From Schistosoma mansoni (taxonomy: Eukaryota > Platyhelminthes > Trematoda > Strigeidida > Schistosomatidae), in the NCBI RefSeq assembly GCF_000237925.1, contig NC_031498.1, positions 20,686,422 through 20,750,421 of the forward strand: a DNA stretch of 64,000 nucleotides, in the 5' to 3' direction. Position numbers and translations under genes: made by a program. Positions 46,901 to 56,620 of this stretch are shown piece after piece. How positions within the stretch are numbered: the first letter of the stretch is position 1; every line of letters begins with the position of its first letter. The notes beneath the pieces are model-generated. The model was not told where the DNA came from. It saw only the letters and a program-made list of their open reading frames with translations, and searched no databases.

Positions 46901-49900
46901 TTTTGGACATAATTGTATTTTCCTAATTATTGTACGTTGTGGTCGGGTTAGTCATCCATTTATTCCTGTATCTTTTTACACTAATCTGAATTCGGGTACC
47001 AGATCGACATTCGGAATAAAGCGATTAGTGTTCCAGCTGTCTTGTCTTCTCTTTCTCGTGCTTGTCAGTCAATCAGGGATAAAATAGTTTTCGTCTCTCT
47101 ACCCCCCTCCGCTTCGAACTCACGCATACTAGCCTCAAGGTTAAGCCAGTCAGCCTATCGCGTCATGGTCTTACTCTACATTAGACAAGTTACACTCGGC
47201 ACGAAAGTGGGTAGACAGATCAAGGAAGTAACACTTAAATTACTGTTGGCATTTGTTGAACATTCATGAAATATTCTGTAATGATTATCATTGATTTTTC
47301 ATCATATTCATCTATTCGCCCTTAATTTACAGAAGCAGTTGTCGAATACTAATTGATTCAATATCTGCATACCATAGCAACATGACTGAATATATAGTTG
47401 TATATTGTTTCTTTTGAATTGATTCAATGGCTTTTTTGAAACAAGTTACATGGATTAAGGTTATGAACATTTCACATTTCCAGGTTGATAAACAACCTCC
47501 AATGTGTGTTTGTGAAGCTGCAATTGTATAGTTAATACTGTAAACAGCTAGTCATAATTGACTAATGAACTCAACTATTAAATTACTTTAATATCCACAA
47601 AACTCCCTTGTAATAGTAATCATCATATGCTCACTAGTGACTGGCTTCAAGAGGTATTTCCTGGAGTTCTAGTGAGAAGCAGTGACCAGTGGAGTTCAAC
47701 CAGGTCTGTTGTGCAGCACTTACTCACTGAAGACAATGGTGGAAGGTCGCGCAATATCGCGGATTGGTGGAAAATAGACAATAACGTCGCTGGATGTCGA
47801 CTCAGTGGTCTTGAGGTTAAATGTTCGCGTGCGAGGCCGAAGGTCCTGGGTCCGATTCCCGCTTGTGAGATCGTGGATGAGCACTGCTGAGGAGTACCAT
47901 ACTAGGACGAAAAGGCCGTCCAGTGCTTCAAGGTTTCCAATGGTGATCTAGCTTCAATTGATTCATGAACTCAATTATTAAATTACTATAATATCTACAA
48001 AACTCTTTTCTGATAATATTCATAATTTAAGCAAAATCGGAGCCCCATTATCAAAAGGGGAATGTCCAATTCATGATCCTAGTTTGATCAAGTTTTTTAT
48101 ATTTATAAGATGTTCTAATTCACCTAATGTAAATATCCCCTACCCTAAATTTTCATTAAAAAACTTATATTTATGGGCATTTGTGAATTTTTATTCCATA
48201 TTATTTAAAATGTGTGTTTCCCCTAAACTTGGCTATTCTGTCAACCAATCACGTGGCCAGAGGTCAACAAAACAAAAATCTCAGTAGGTAAACAAAGACA
48301 AGAAAATATGGAAAAAAAAACTGTGAAGGAAACCAATCACAGATAAGGTCATCACAACAGGCTGATTTAACCATTGGGGATTAAATAAACAGCTCACTTC
48401 TATACGAAGTGAACTCTTTTGTTGTCCAGATCAGCGATAAAAGATTTGAAATTAAACAATGCTTCTGGGTTTTCACTGGTAGTCTAACTTTGATCGGTTT
48501 ACGATATTAATAAAATCCAAAAAAATATATTATAACATTAAAGTATGATGAGAATTTATTGCAAAGAATAATCTTTCATGTAAAATAATGGTTGGAGGTA
48601 GTCAACAGGAAACTCTGGACCTAAGTTTCATAGTCTTTAACATGTGTCAGAAAATTGTACCTGTAATCTTGAGGGAATTGATAATCTCTACCGGACTCGA
48701 TCTTGTGTTACTTAGCTTCATTATCAGAGACGTGACCACTGAGCTATCCAGGCCTAAGATAGACTTAACATACATGATATTGGTCATAGCTCAGTGATCT
48801 ATCAGTTTTAAAAATATCTCCTTTTCATTATCTACGTTTTAATATGATGTTGCTTTTTAGATAATTATTATCGACTGAATCAATGAAAATAAAAAAAATA
48901 TTGGATTATTATTTTTGTTGTATTTTACGTCTGTTCAACAGTAAGATAAGAATTATGGACCGCTCCATTGTAATTTAATAGTTTAAATGGAACAAGTTCA
49001 CAGTATAACATGAACATCCTGAGTTTGAATCCATTGTTGTACATTAATAAGAAATCTAGAATTAACCAAAAACAATTCAGTGTTCCCTAATTTCCAGCAG
49101 TTCATCAACTAAAGTCAATTTATGAAACTAATGGGCTGAACAAATCTAGATATATCATATGCTTGTGTTCACATGCGATTTCAATTTGAACTGGTGATTG
49201 AGGAAGGATAAACAAATCACTTTTTGGGAAGCAATCGATTCTGCACGTGGTCAAGGTCACGGCCTGAATGACCTAGTTTGAGTCAGAAATATATATATAT
49301 ATATATATATCGGTGTTGTTTGTATTTCATCATCCTGTCTTGTCAATGAAAGCCTTCTAGTCATCTCTCAGTCTTCTCACTCGTCTATTTAGTTGAGCAG
49401 GCGTATAAAAATCGAGTATACTATTGAAATGGTGGAGATAATGTTCGCTTTTTCTTCTTCTATCTTCTACCATCCAGCTCTACCAAAAAGAGCAAGTATG
49501 CCGTCTACCTGAATTGACGCCTTTGATAGTAATGGAAGCGAACTCGTATTAACCAAATGCTAATTAACTATGTTTATGCAATCAATTACTTACCCCATTT
49601 TTAAATATTCATCAAGTATTGCAATAGTTATAGTTGAACGATCATACCAATTAACTACAGGACTTTCTGGTGATGTACGCAATGTAATAAAATTATCTAA
49701 ACGCATTTGAGCTTCTGAATGATTATATTTTGCTTGACGTAGAAATGCCAAAAATATTCGATCATCTAAAATAGAAATAAAAATAAAATATATCGATTAT
49801 ATTTTTAGAAATGAAAATATAAACAACTGACTTCAAGAAATAATTCCTGGAGTTCTAGTGAGAAGCAGTGACCAGTGGAGTTCAAACCACGTTTGTTGTG

Positions 49901-52900
49901 AGATAGTAACTCACTGAAGACAATTAGTGAACGGTTGCTCAACTTCGTGGATTGGTTGAAGTTAGACATTAACACCATCGGATGCCGGCTCAGTGGTCTA
50001 TCGGTTAAGGGCTCTGGATCGAGACCGGTAGGTCCTGGGTTCGAATCTCGCGAGGCGGGATAGTGGATGCCCACTGCTGAAGAGTCCCACAATAGGATGA
50101 AACGGCCGTCCAGTGCTTCCAGGTTTTCCATGGTGGTCTAGCTTCAATTGACTCATGCTTTCAACTATTCATATATTTTATGAAATATCTTTTGATTTGG
50201 TTAATTACTATTATTCCCATTTATTGTTTAAAAAAATAAAATTTACCATTTGATTACTGAGGGTTATCCAATGTCATTGTTTGTCTAACTCTACATAGCA
50301 CCCATTAAAATTCTATCGATCAATTTAAAAGTGTATCCAATAGTCTAAATGACTTGACATTATGTGCACTATATTGGAATAAGACCTGATTGACAAGTAA
50401 TCAGCATCAAGTCTTGAATTTATGTCCCATGTTAGATGACACTTGTTAACAATACCATTTGACTGGTACGAACTGAATATATCGTCTGTTAGTTTAAAAC
50501 TAGGATGCTTTCTAATCATTAACTTATCACTCTACAGAAGTAGAAAGTACGCATTACCATAAATTCATAGCTAAAAATGCTTTATTTATTTATTTCGACA
50601 GAAATGATAATAATAACGATCAAATCTAAGCTTCGAGTCAAAATGTTTGTATGATGTTTAGTAGTATTGAAGAGAACTAGATGAAGAACTGAGTAAACTT
50701 GCAACTTACTAATTGGTCACTAAGCTACCCTGTTAAGTCTCTCATCATGTTAAACAAAATAGAATAATAGATTTATGACTAACAATGAAATCCAGAATGT
50801 GCAATATATATCCATCCTAGTGTTGATATTCCCAGCGGGATTCTAAATCAGTACCTTTCAATTCAAACACCTGATACATTATCCACCTGGCTAATGAATC
50901 CAGATATTCACTTACCATCCCAACAAATATGATACTTACATCACTTTTTATGATGGGTTTGAGTTAATTCATTGTTGATAATCTTGACTGAATTTTGATG
51001 AATCTCTGTTGATGTGTCCTGGATACCACGACAACTCACAGATTTACTTATTCTGTAGAAAACTTGTACAAAATGGCTATATTAAAGCAATCCACAATAG
51101 ATGCACAAATGTCAACAAAAACTGATCTAAATCTAGTCATGATTACCAACATTGGTATACTTCAAATCATTTGTCATAATGATATTAATGAATGAATATA
51201 TTTCAATTGTCTCAATTTATACAAGTCGTAAACTTTATTTTCTCCTTTAACATGTGCTTTACAACAGTATCAACCTTTTATTTCATTAATAGTAAACTTA
51301 TTTATTTTCATTCGACTCATTTATAAATTCAAATAATCTAGATCTTACTAACATCTTAGATCAACAAATATAAATCTAGGGGATTTGTGGTAGTCATAGA
51401 ATTTTCATATTTTAAACCATCAAATGACCTTAGCTGGATCAACATTGAAAACCTGGAGGGACTGAATAGCTGTTCTACCTTAGTGTTGAACTCTTCAGCA
51501 GTATGATCAGCGATACCACATCCGGGAATAAAACTCCGGACCTTCAGCCTTGCACACAAACACGTAAACTCTAAACCACTGAGTCGGCTTCCATATTTTC
51601 AAAAGTAGTCTAGATAAGATCAATTAGTCATTTAAATTTATGAAAATCCCTCAATATGAATCATGAACATAATCTCACTAGTAAATGTCTTCAAGATGCA
51701 AAACTTATATTTCTAGTGAGAAGCTGTAACTCGTGGAGTTCAACCATATTGAGTGTAAGATAATTATCAACCGTAGGTAGTAGACGAGGATTTCACAAGA
51801 TCATAAATCGACTGAAGTTAGACATTAACACTAGTGGATACAGGCTCAGTGGATTGGAAGTCAAGTGTTGGTGTACAAAATCAAAGGTCTTGGGTTTGAT
51901 TCCCGCATTTGGAGTCATGAGTGCACACTGTCGATAAGCGCTACACTAGAACGAAATGTCTTTCTATTGCTTCCTGGTTTGTAGCAATGATCTAGTTAAT
52001 ATCAGTTCATGATTTAAATTTTGAAGATATACGTCTAGAAATTCTATTTCAAATAAGTCAATAAAACCAAACTGAAAAAATATAACTAATATGTCAAGAT
52101 TGACTTCTTGGATGCTATTTCATTATTGACAGTGTTGGATTCTTGGAACTACATAATCTAAATATGGTGTCGTCATTATCTTTTTAGACATCACCACTAT
52201 CATCATCATCATCGCTAATTCAAACATTGAAACGAAATGAAATTGTTACAATTTCTTTATTTGATCAATATTTTTCATTGGCTAATAAAATCAGTTTATA
52301 CTGTTGATGATGTCTTAGAAGATAAGATTAAATCATTCTTGTGAATTATAAATCTTATCTACCACTGCAGACTGTTATAAATTAGAATGCTAAAAATCTT
52401 CCATCTCACATTGTTTAGCATTAAAACATATATCTTGCAATTGCTTGGTGTAATTGTAATTATTACAATATGAAGGACTTCAATTGACGTTCTCATAGAA
52501 AAAATCCCGCATGTGGTATCGCAGATGAGCACTGCTCAGGAGTCCCATACTTCTAGATTTTCAATGGTGGTCTAGCCTAGATGGACTCATGAATTCAACT
52601 ATTAAAAAATCGAGTTTGATAAACTCTTGGTCTAAACAAAATTACGATTAAATTTCCCTTCATTTAAAAATTTTGTTTAACTATTCGACCTGCTCAAAAT
52701 ACTTAGATTATCTTGAATAATTATGATAACATTTATACAAACAGTTAATATCTGCTATCCGTATTTAAATTAGATAAGAATCATTACAACAAAATATCAC
52801 CATTATGACTTACCATCTGCACAAGAAAGATGTGGCATTGAACATAACCATCTTTTAATACTAGTCAAATGTGCAGTAATATGTGATGTATTTTCACGAA

Positions 52901-52976
52901 CCTCTTTAACAGATTTATCTCTGAAAAACTTTGTAATTGGTGTAGAAGGCGATAAATGAAAAGTTCCCGATGACAT
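31729..52976 (-). CDS. CRAL-TRIO (Sec14-like) lipid-transfer protein, complete, 7 exons
   Basis: The family carries hydrophobic ligands such as tocopherol, retinal or phosphoinositides between membranes. Exons in coding order: 52976-52814, 49765-49594, 46540-46482, 42357-42161, 40426-40316, 34249-34138, 31910-31729. Together they make 996 nt, or 331 residues plus stop, and every phase matches. An in-frame stop 7-9 bases before the ATG supports the start. Residues about 54-110 form the CRAL-TRIO N-terminal helical region ([20 protein letters not shown]). Residues about 113-262 form the lipid-binding domain: [39 protein letters not shown], then the family signature VLPREYGG at 255-262. Length and motifs resemble alpha-tocopherol transfer protein, clavesin and RLBP1, but the ligand cannot be read from sequence. 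The gene converges on CLASP. Confidence 0.92.
31911..34137 (-). other. CRAL-TRIO intron 6
   Basis: Contains one diverged family B retroposon trace near 32303-32425. A stretch at about 33150-33330 shares short words with 43200-43340, perhaps an old repeat. No RNA gene recognised. Confidence 0.5.
32303..32425 (-). repeat. very diverged family B retroposon trace
   Basis: Keeps the order 'aaccagaaattactggaca', 'gtcctagtgtgaagttcc', 'gacagtgcgcatcca' of a reversed family B 3' half. No functional core remains. Confidence 0.45.
34138..34249 (-). CDS. CRAL-TRIO exon 6 (EYGG signature)
   Basis: Acceptor ccaacag, donor gtgagt. It reads [20 protein letters not shown] then [17 protein letters not shown]. 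The EYGG motif closes the lipid-binding domain in this family. Confidence 0.94.
36060..36135 (-). repeat. dispersed repeat J, - copy
   Basis: Inverted relative of 9885-9965 (ggacgctactcacaagat on the - strand). Confidence 0.4.
36336..36798 (-). mobile_element. hammerhead retroposon family H, tandem 342-bp unit plus partial second unit
   Basis: The 121-bp segments 36336-36456 and 36678-36798 are near-identical direct repeats 342 bp apart. Between them, read on the - strand, lies an A-box-like tagctcagtggtaa, a B-box-like gggattgaatcc, then a hammerhead with core CTGACGAG. The unit length and layout match SM-alpha-type schistosome repeats, but the sequence differs from families A and B. Diverged relatives are at 48585-48765 and 50305-50520. 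Confidence 0.8.
36503..36550 (-). ncRNA. hammerhead ribozyme, family H, intact core
   Basis: On the - strand: stem I CCTTG pairs with CAGGG after the cleavage triplet. Core CTGACGA is followed by stem II GTGT/GCAC, then GAAA, then stem III ACCCGGGT and the triplet GTC. All invariant core bases are present. Confidence 0.75.
37651..37742 (+). mobile_element. Penelope-like fragment, inverted relative to the main copy
   Basis: About 92 bases matching the reverse complement of 38405-38490 (for example aagaagacgaagattatcag). It belongs to the same family as the neighbouring remnant but in the opposite orientation. Confidence 0.7.
37855..38500 (-). mobile_element. Penelope-like retroelement remnant (GIY-YIG endonuclease end)
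   Basis: On the - strand the sequence encodes the C-terminal region typical of Penelope-like elements. First comes a linker with [12 protein letters not shown], then a GIY-YIG-type domain with [41 protein letters not shown] and [11 protein letters not shown]. It is split over overlapping frames and is broken; the reverse transcriptase part is not present. It is nested in CRAL-TRIO intron 5. The family call rests on motif order; a Cercyon-like schistosome element is likely. Confidence 0.75.
39466..39796. repeat. assembly gap (200 N) inside an inverted repeat and a direct repeat
   Basis: Positions 39509-39708 are N. The flanks are 28-nt inverted arms, 39481-39508 and 39740-39767, with one mismatch (tgtctatagaggga / ...). 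A 15-bp direct repeat, atgattacaagataa, lies at 39466-39480 and 39782-39796. The missing sequence may be a palindromic or TIR-bearing element. Confidence 0.8.
40095..40262 (+). mobile_element. hammerhead retroposon family A, degenerate copy
   Basis: Shows aggttctagtctcgg (B-box), aacatcaactctga, then a decayed ribozyme region ending gcgcgtcttcgattcaacta. The core reads CTAAGGA, so it is inactive. Confidence 0.65.
40316..40426 (-). CDS. CRAL-TRIO exon 5
   Basis: A 37-codon exon, phase 0 at both ends: [20 protein letters not shown] and onward to KPKVRER. The [14 protein letters not shown] block corresponds to YPLRVKGIHLINEP-type sequences of the family. Confidence 0.94.
40427..42160 (-). other. 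CRAL-TRIO intron 4
   Basis: Holds one LTR-like segment at 41211-41487. No other feature recognised. Confidence 0.5.
41211..41487 (+). mobile_element. possible solo LTR fossil (277 bp)
   Basis: Begins TGTTGTGACG and ends TATAACA, with TATA-like and AATAAA-like sequence inside. The flanking five bases (gtatc and gtaac) match at four of five positions. No internal region is attached. The call is tentative because only one copy is in the window. Confidence 0.4.
42161..42357 (-). CDS. CRAL-TRIO exon 4
   Basis: Acceptor tttttag, donor gtaaga. It reads [20 protein letters not shown], then [18 protein letters not shown] and ends LSKLLQ, the core of the Sec14 fold. Confidence 0.94.
42455..42601 (-). 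mobile_element. hammerhead retroposon family B, left half of foldback dimer
   Basis: On the - strand it starts within the tRNA-like part (gttcgcgcgcgagac) and continues through the ribozyme to tagcttagatag. The core reads CTCAGAAG, so it is inactive. It abuts the + copy at 42602. Confidence 0.75.
42602..42712 (+). mobile_element. hammerhead retroposon family B, right half of foldback dimer
   Basis: Starts gggatcgtggatgagcactg and ends ccagtttagatcgactca. The core reads TTGAGGAG, and the triplet is GTT. Confidence 0.75.
43560..46446 (+). mobile_element. RTE-clade (SR2-like) LINE, nearly full, degenerate
   Basis: Apurinic endonuclease region, about 43683-44420, with GDLNAKVG and [12 protein letters not shown] catalytic motifs. 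Reverse transcriptase region, about 44944-45991, with [36 protein letters not shown] and [12 protein letters not shown] (FVDD where FADD is usual), then [12 protein letters not shown]. The C-terminal part continues to about 46420 and ends in ggggtaacaggcataagtaa. Several stops and frame changes split it, for example after QAGFRKDR and at 44150. The extreme N-terminus is poorly preserved. It lies antisense to the CRAL-TRIO gene, in intron 3. Confidence 0.88.
46482..46540 (-). CDS. CRAL-TRIO exon 3 (59 nt)
   Basis: Acceptor aatcag, donor gtaagt. It reads [19 protein letters not shown], the first strand of the lipid-binding domain. It enters with two carried bases and leaves one, consistent with its neighbours. 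The donor lies only about 30-35 bases from the 3' end of the RTE LINE. Confidence 0.9.
46672..47233. mobile_element. solo LTR fossil, copy 1, with 5-bp target duplication
   Basis: A 562-bp segment starting TGATGTGAAC and ending GTAACA, flanked by cttaa at 46667-46671 and 47234-47238. A related copy with its own different duplication is at 59389-59957. TG...CA ends with 5-bp duplications identify an LTR element; no internal region remains. The two copies are moderately diverged, so old. Confidence 0.82.
47628..47976 (+). mobile_element. hammerhead retroposon family B, full-length copy
   Basis: About 349 bp. Order: ctggagttctagtgagaag leader, A-box-like ctcagtggtctt, B-box-like gggtccgattccc, ribozyme region, then tggtgatctagcttcaatt end. 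It lies antisense to the host gene. Confidence 0.85.
47878..47928 (+). ncRNA. hammerhead ribozyme, family B, nearly intact
   Basis: Stem I GCACTG pairs with CAGTGC. The core CTGAGGAG and GAAA are present. Stem II has a mismatch (TACC against GGAC) and stem III reads AAGGCCGT rather than ACGGCCGT, so activity may be reduced. Confidence 0.6.
48585..48765 (-). mobile_element. hammerhead retroposon family H, diverged copy
   Basis: Matches the 36336 unit (tggttggaggtagtcaacag, aatcttgaggga, gaccactgagctatcc). The core has decayed (CTGACACA). Confidence 0.65.
49289..49310. repeat. (AT)n microsatellite
   Basis: Eleven AT units. Confidence 0.95.
49594..49765 (-). CDS. CRAL-TRIO exon 2 (N-terminal helical region)
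   Basis: Acceptor attttag, donor gtaagt. It reads [20 protein letters not shown] and ends ILDEYLKMG, the usual CRAL-TRIO N-terminal pattern. Confidence 0.92.
49829..50171 (+). mobile_element. hammerhead retroposon family B, best-preserved full-length copy
   Basis: About 343 bp. Leader ctggagttctagtgagaag, A-box-like ggctcagtggtct (49988-50000), B-box ggttcgaatctc (50038-50049), ribozyme 50066-50118, and the 3' end tggtggtctagcttcaatt. It starts 64 bases from CRAL-TRIO exon 2, in antisense orientation. Confidence 0.88.
50066..50118 (+). ncRNA. hammerhead ribozyme, family B, intact core
   Basis: Stem I CACTG/CAGTG. Core CTGAAGA, stem II GTCC/GGAT (one G-U pair), GAAA, stem III ACGGCCGT and triplet GTC. 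All invariant bases are present. Confidence 0.78.
50305..50520 (-). mobile_element. hammerhead retroposon family H, old copy
   Basis: Diverged match to the 36400-36600 unit (ctatcgatcaa, gtgcactatattggaataag). No ribozyme core remains. Confidence 0.5.
51428..51597 (-). mobile_element. hammerhead retroposon family B, degenerate copy
   Basis: On the - strand: A-box-like ctcagtggtttaga, B-box region with ggagttttattccc, then a decayed ribozyme and an end near ggttttcaatgttga. Head-to-head with 51687. Confidence 0.65.
51687..52026 (+). mobile_element. hammerhead retroposon family B, full-length diverged copy
   Basis: Leader tatttctagtgagaagctg, A-box-like ggctcagtggatt, B-box-like gggtttgattccc, then a decayed ribozyme (CTGTCGATAAG). 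Confidence 0.72.
52505..52604 (+). mobile_element. hammerhead retroposon family B, truncated and internally deleted
   Basis: Starts cccgcatgtggtatcgcaga and ends ctcatgaattcaactatta. It has lost the GAAA and stem III half of the ribozyme. It is very like the 55370 copy. Confidence 0.7.
52814..52976 (-). CDS. CRAL-TRIO exon 1 with start codon
   Basis: It begins [18 protein letters not shown] and ends HLSCAD at donor gtaagt. A stop lies in frame just upstream of the ATG, so no N-terminal extension within this exon is possible. Confidence 0.88.
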
Positions 52977-53516
52977 ATTGATTATATTTGTGAAGGAATT
53001 TAAAAGAACAACATAAGAATAGAAGTATAAGTGGAATCACCAAGTCACTGAATTAATCTTTTACTAAATTAAAGTGATCAATGTATTTCTTAATTCTAGG
53101 AATGTATGAATATATAAATGGGGTACATGTACTAATCAACCAATTAATGTCATTATATCTCATAATATTTAATTAGATCAATATATAAATGTAACCATTA
53201 TATGTCTGTTACACTAAATGAATTACCTGTATCTGAGTACTAATTAGCTAAATGAATAAACTCCACTTTAGTCTCTTTTGTTTCATCATAAATGAGCAGA
53301 CATATGTATATATTCGTCTTGTTAAACTCTATAGTGATATATTGGAAAACAATATTGTATAGCATGTTGCATACACCTTATCATCTTACTTAAGCTTAAA
53401 TGACTAAGAAAATAGATATACTTGTTTCTCAATTTTTCTTATTAACTCAAACTTGTAAAAAAAAAAGAAAATTTGATTTTGAGTTGGTGGAGAAGATTTG
53501 TAACTCAGATGGATGG

Positions 53517-53670
53517 CTTTGATGGAGTTTTGTTCTCTGAGTTGGATGGTTTAGTTGTGGAACTTTCATCGTCCTTCTGAACGACATCATCAGTACAAAC
53601 TTCGGGTAGAAGGACGATGAAAGCTCCACGACTAAACCATCCAGCTCAGAGAACAAAACTTCATCAAAAG
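53517..53670. repeat. imperfect inverted repeat, about 62-bp arms, 29-nt loop
   Basis: Left arm 53517-53578 and right arm 53608-53670 are reverse complements with only a few mismatches (tttcatcgtccttct / agaaggacgatgaaa). The family is not identified. It lies about 540 bases upstream of the CRAL-TRIO start codon. Confidence 0.85.
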
Positions 53671-54956
53671 AAAATTTGATCTCAGTTGTTTTTAGATTTC
53701 AGCCTAATAGCACAAGAAATGATATAGACTGTGAAACCACTAAAAACAAATGATCAGTAGACAGGCGTTCAGTCTTAGTTTAGCGATCATCAGTCAGGTG
53801 AACAGACTGCATCAGTCAAAGGATTAAAATTGGGAAATTCTGTTTATTCGTGAAATAGAGCTGCACTCATCAAATCTCATCATTATATATTATTGTTTTG
53901 GTTCTGATTTTTTAGAGTCCTGAAGAGTTCAAAGTTTGTACAAAATAACTGTTGAACTCTCCTTGGTTTTTAATGAGTCTCCAGTTAATATTAGTTCGCA
54001 TACATAAACTAAATTGTAAATAATTGATAAGTAATCGTAATACCTTCAAATCCTCAGTTGCTGCTAAAAGTCAGGAAATTTCTCTATTTTTTAACCTACA
54101 CCATTATAGTCTCCATCCAAAGAATTCCTGCCAACTACCAACGCTTAACTTGTAATTTACATTTCACATACAGCCTTCACCAAGATTAAGTGTCTCGCGT
54201 AATTCATCTTTCACATGATTTCATATTCTTTGTGTGATTACGTAACTGATATGTTTAATAATTCTAAACACCATAGAAACTGAATAAGCCTAAGTTTTTC
54301 TCTGAATAAAATCGATGCGCTCTGAATGTCACATGAAAATGACTTAAAAAGAAAGTCTATTTTAATATTTTATCCCCCTCTAAACCACAATATCTGTCAG
54401 TAAATTTATGTGCTTGTAACTGACTTAAGCGATCCCGCATGACACTTATTGTGTACCTTCAAAATCTTTTGGCATGAATCATTATCATTCAACATGAATG
54501 TTGAATAAACACAAAAGTAACTTGAACAGATTTGAATTAGGTAATAACAACAATTAACGTTGAATAATTTGAATTCATCTTTATTTTATGGTTTCTTCTC
54601 ATCTGCTTACAGCCATATTCGTACTGGAAAACAAGAAAATACTGAATAATAGATATCGGTAACTGGAAAAATTGAAGTTAACACGATCAATACTATAGAA
54701 ACATGTTCTAATAATAATATGAAGGGTTATTTAAAGACAACTACAGGGAATATAAATGAAGTGAATCAGAAATTTATAAGATCAACTAAGTAATAATTGG
54801 TGAATATTTGAAAATATAAGTTGAGCTATGAAATACTTCTACTCAATTGGTTCTATATTAGAACTATACACTGGTAGATAGGTTTTCCAAATGAGTAGAA
54901 AGTTGATAGCAATTAGATGATGGTAAGTCAGTTGAACAATATAATAATCATGGTAA

Positions 54957-55221
54957 GCAAAGATGGATAGCGGCTAGCAGTGGAATCCACTGAGTCCTGA
55001 TAGCCACTTGCTTGTGCAGTGGGGTGAAGTTGAAATTTACTTAGTATTGTTTGTTTGGATCTTCCCTTCTTGGACCTTCTCATCTTTGCTTACCATGCTT
55101 GTGAATTTAGGCTATATCGAGGCAATACGCACAGTATGCACATATGCCAATTAGAGACTGACCAGTTGCAGTCCTAAAAAAAATCAATGGGAAGATCCAA
55201 ACAAACAATACTAAGTAAATA
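54957..55221. mobile_element. family A retroposon foldback dimer without ribozyme
   Basis: The left part, on the - strand, runs aagatccaaacaaacaatac back to agcggctagcagtgg. The right part, on the + strand, runs catctttgcttaccatgctt to caaacaaacaatactaag. The parts are head-to-head and share inverted ends near 55043-55071 and 55187-55215. The hammerhead part is missing. Confidence 0.65.
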
Positions 55222-55369
55222 TAATAATCAGTTAGTTATACAACGTTTGTAAAATTAAAACTGAAGTGAAATTTCATAATCAGTTCAGTTACACAACTAG
55301 CTACATAAGGGTAAGAACAGGAATTGAAATTATCGGTAAATATGAATGCGTCGGCTAGAGACAGGTATC

Positions 55370-55845
55370 TACCTTAGATAATGGATGAATGGTTGAGAAA
55401 GATCATTAAACGATTGAAGTTAGATATTAACCCTGTTGGATGCCGGCTCAGTAGTCTAGAGGTTGAACGTTCGCGCGCGAGACCGAAGATCCTGAGTTTG
55501 AGTTCCGCATGCGGTATCGCAGATGAGCATTGTTCAGGAGTCCTATACTAGGACGAAACGGTAGTCCAGATTTTCAATGGTGGCCTAGCCTAGATCGACT
55601 CATGAATTCAACTTACTTACTTACTTACTTACGCCTGTTACTCCCAATGGAGCATAGGCTGCCGACTAGCATTCTCCAACCCACTCTGTCCTCACCCTTT
55701 CTTTCTAGTTCTATCAAATTTTTGTTCATTCTTCTCATGTCTGTCTCCATTTCTCGGCGCAATGTGTTCTTTGGTCTTCCTCTTCTCCTTTGGCCTTCAG
55801 GATTCCATGTGAGGGCTTGCCTTGCATGAATTCAACTATTAAAAT
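55370..55845 (+). mobile_element. hammerhead retroposon family B, split by a LINE insertion
   Basis: Starts near 55370, with A-box-like ggctcagtagtct and a B-box-like gagtttgagttcc. The ribozyme core reads TTCAGGAG, so it is inactive. It runs to catgaattcaact (55601-55613), is interrupted by the RTE stub, and resumes with the duplicated catgaattcaact (55825-55837). Confidence 0.8.
55614..55824 (-). mobile_element. 5'-truncated RTE LINE stub nested in a family B retroposon
   Basis: On the - strand this is the last about 190 bases of the RTE LINE (compare 46230-46440), ending in a tail of five gtaa/taag units. It is flanked by a 13-bp target duplication, catgaattcaact, at 55601-55613 and 55825-55837. 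Confidence 0.85.
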
Positions 55846-56620
55846 ATAAATGTCTTGTGTTATCTGTAAGACAAATAATGCTTATTTACACGAGAAGCCA
55901 TAGAAATATATATATCCATTAAGCTAATTTCTGTTTACAGAAAAGAAGTTTATACAGCCTCAAAATTTATCTTGGCTTTCCACTTGGATACTATTAAGTT
56001 TACTAAGAAATCTTTTTCTTTTCCTTCTAAATTTCCAAAACCTTGATTGTGTTAACATCTTAACTTTTTAATTTTAATCTTACTTAATGTGTTCGATTAT
56101 TTTAGTATCTAGTTACCATCACACCTATCCTACAAGTAATTTGTCATAACATTACGTAATCTAGTGTAATGACCTTTCTATTGCATCATCATGTTCATTC
56201 GTTGTTCACATGTCCTCACAGAACTAATACACAAACACATATATATAAGTGTATGCCATGATAATAAACTCGCTGAAAAGAGATCCCTTCATTAAACTTC
56301 TTATTTTCAATGATCAGTAGGGGAATTACCTGTCAATCATTAATTCTACAGATAACAACGGACATTTATATTTACATCCTCTGTAAAATTTTATTCCTAA
56401 TATTATGTAACTACTTGTAATAATTAATTAAGTATGAAAACTCAACTTAATTTTAATTTTCTAAACACTATGTAACTAACTGATTATTATATTGTTCAAC
56501 TGACTCACCATCATCTAATTGCTATCGACTTTCTACTCATTTGGAAAACCTATCTACCAGTGTATAGTTCTAATATAGAACCAATTGAGTAGAAGTATTT
56601 CTAACGTCGAATTATCTTTT

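Larger units (their letters stand above)
46541..49593 (-). other. CRAL-TRIO intron 2
   Basis: Holds a solo LTR (46672-47233), a full-length family B retroposon (47628-47976), a diverged family H copy (48585-48765) and an (AT)n tract (49289-49310). Confidence 0.65.
49766..52813 (-). other. CRAL-TRIO intron 1
   Basis: Densely filled with family B and H retroposons: 49829, 50305, 51428, 51687 and 52505. The rest is AT-rich with no recognised feature. A weak reversed family A trace may lie at 50820-50905. Confidence 0.65.

Noticed and set aside
47042-47269. Open frame of 75 codons
   Set aside because: Lies in the solo LTR at 46672-47233 and is not kept in the second LTR copy.
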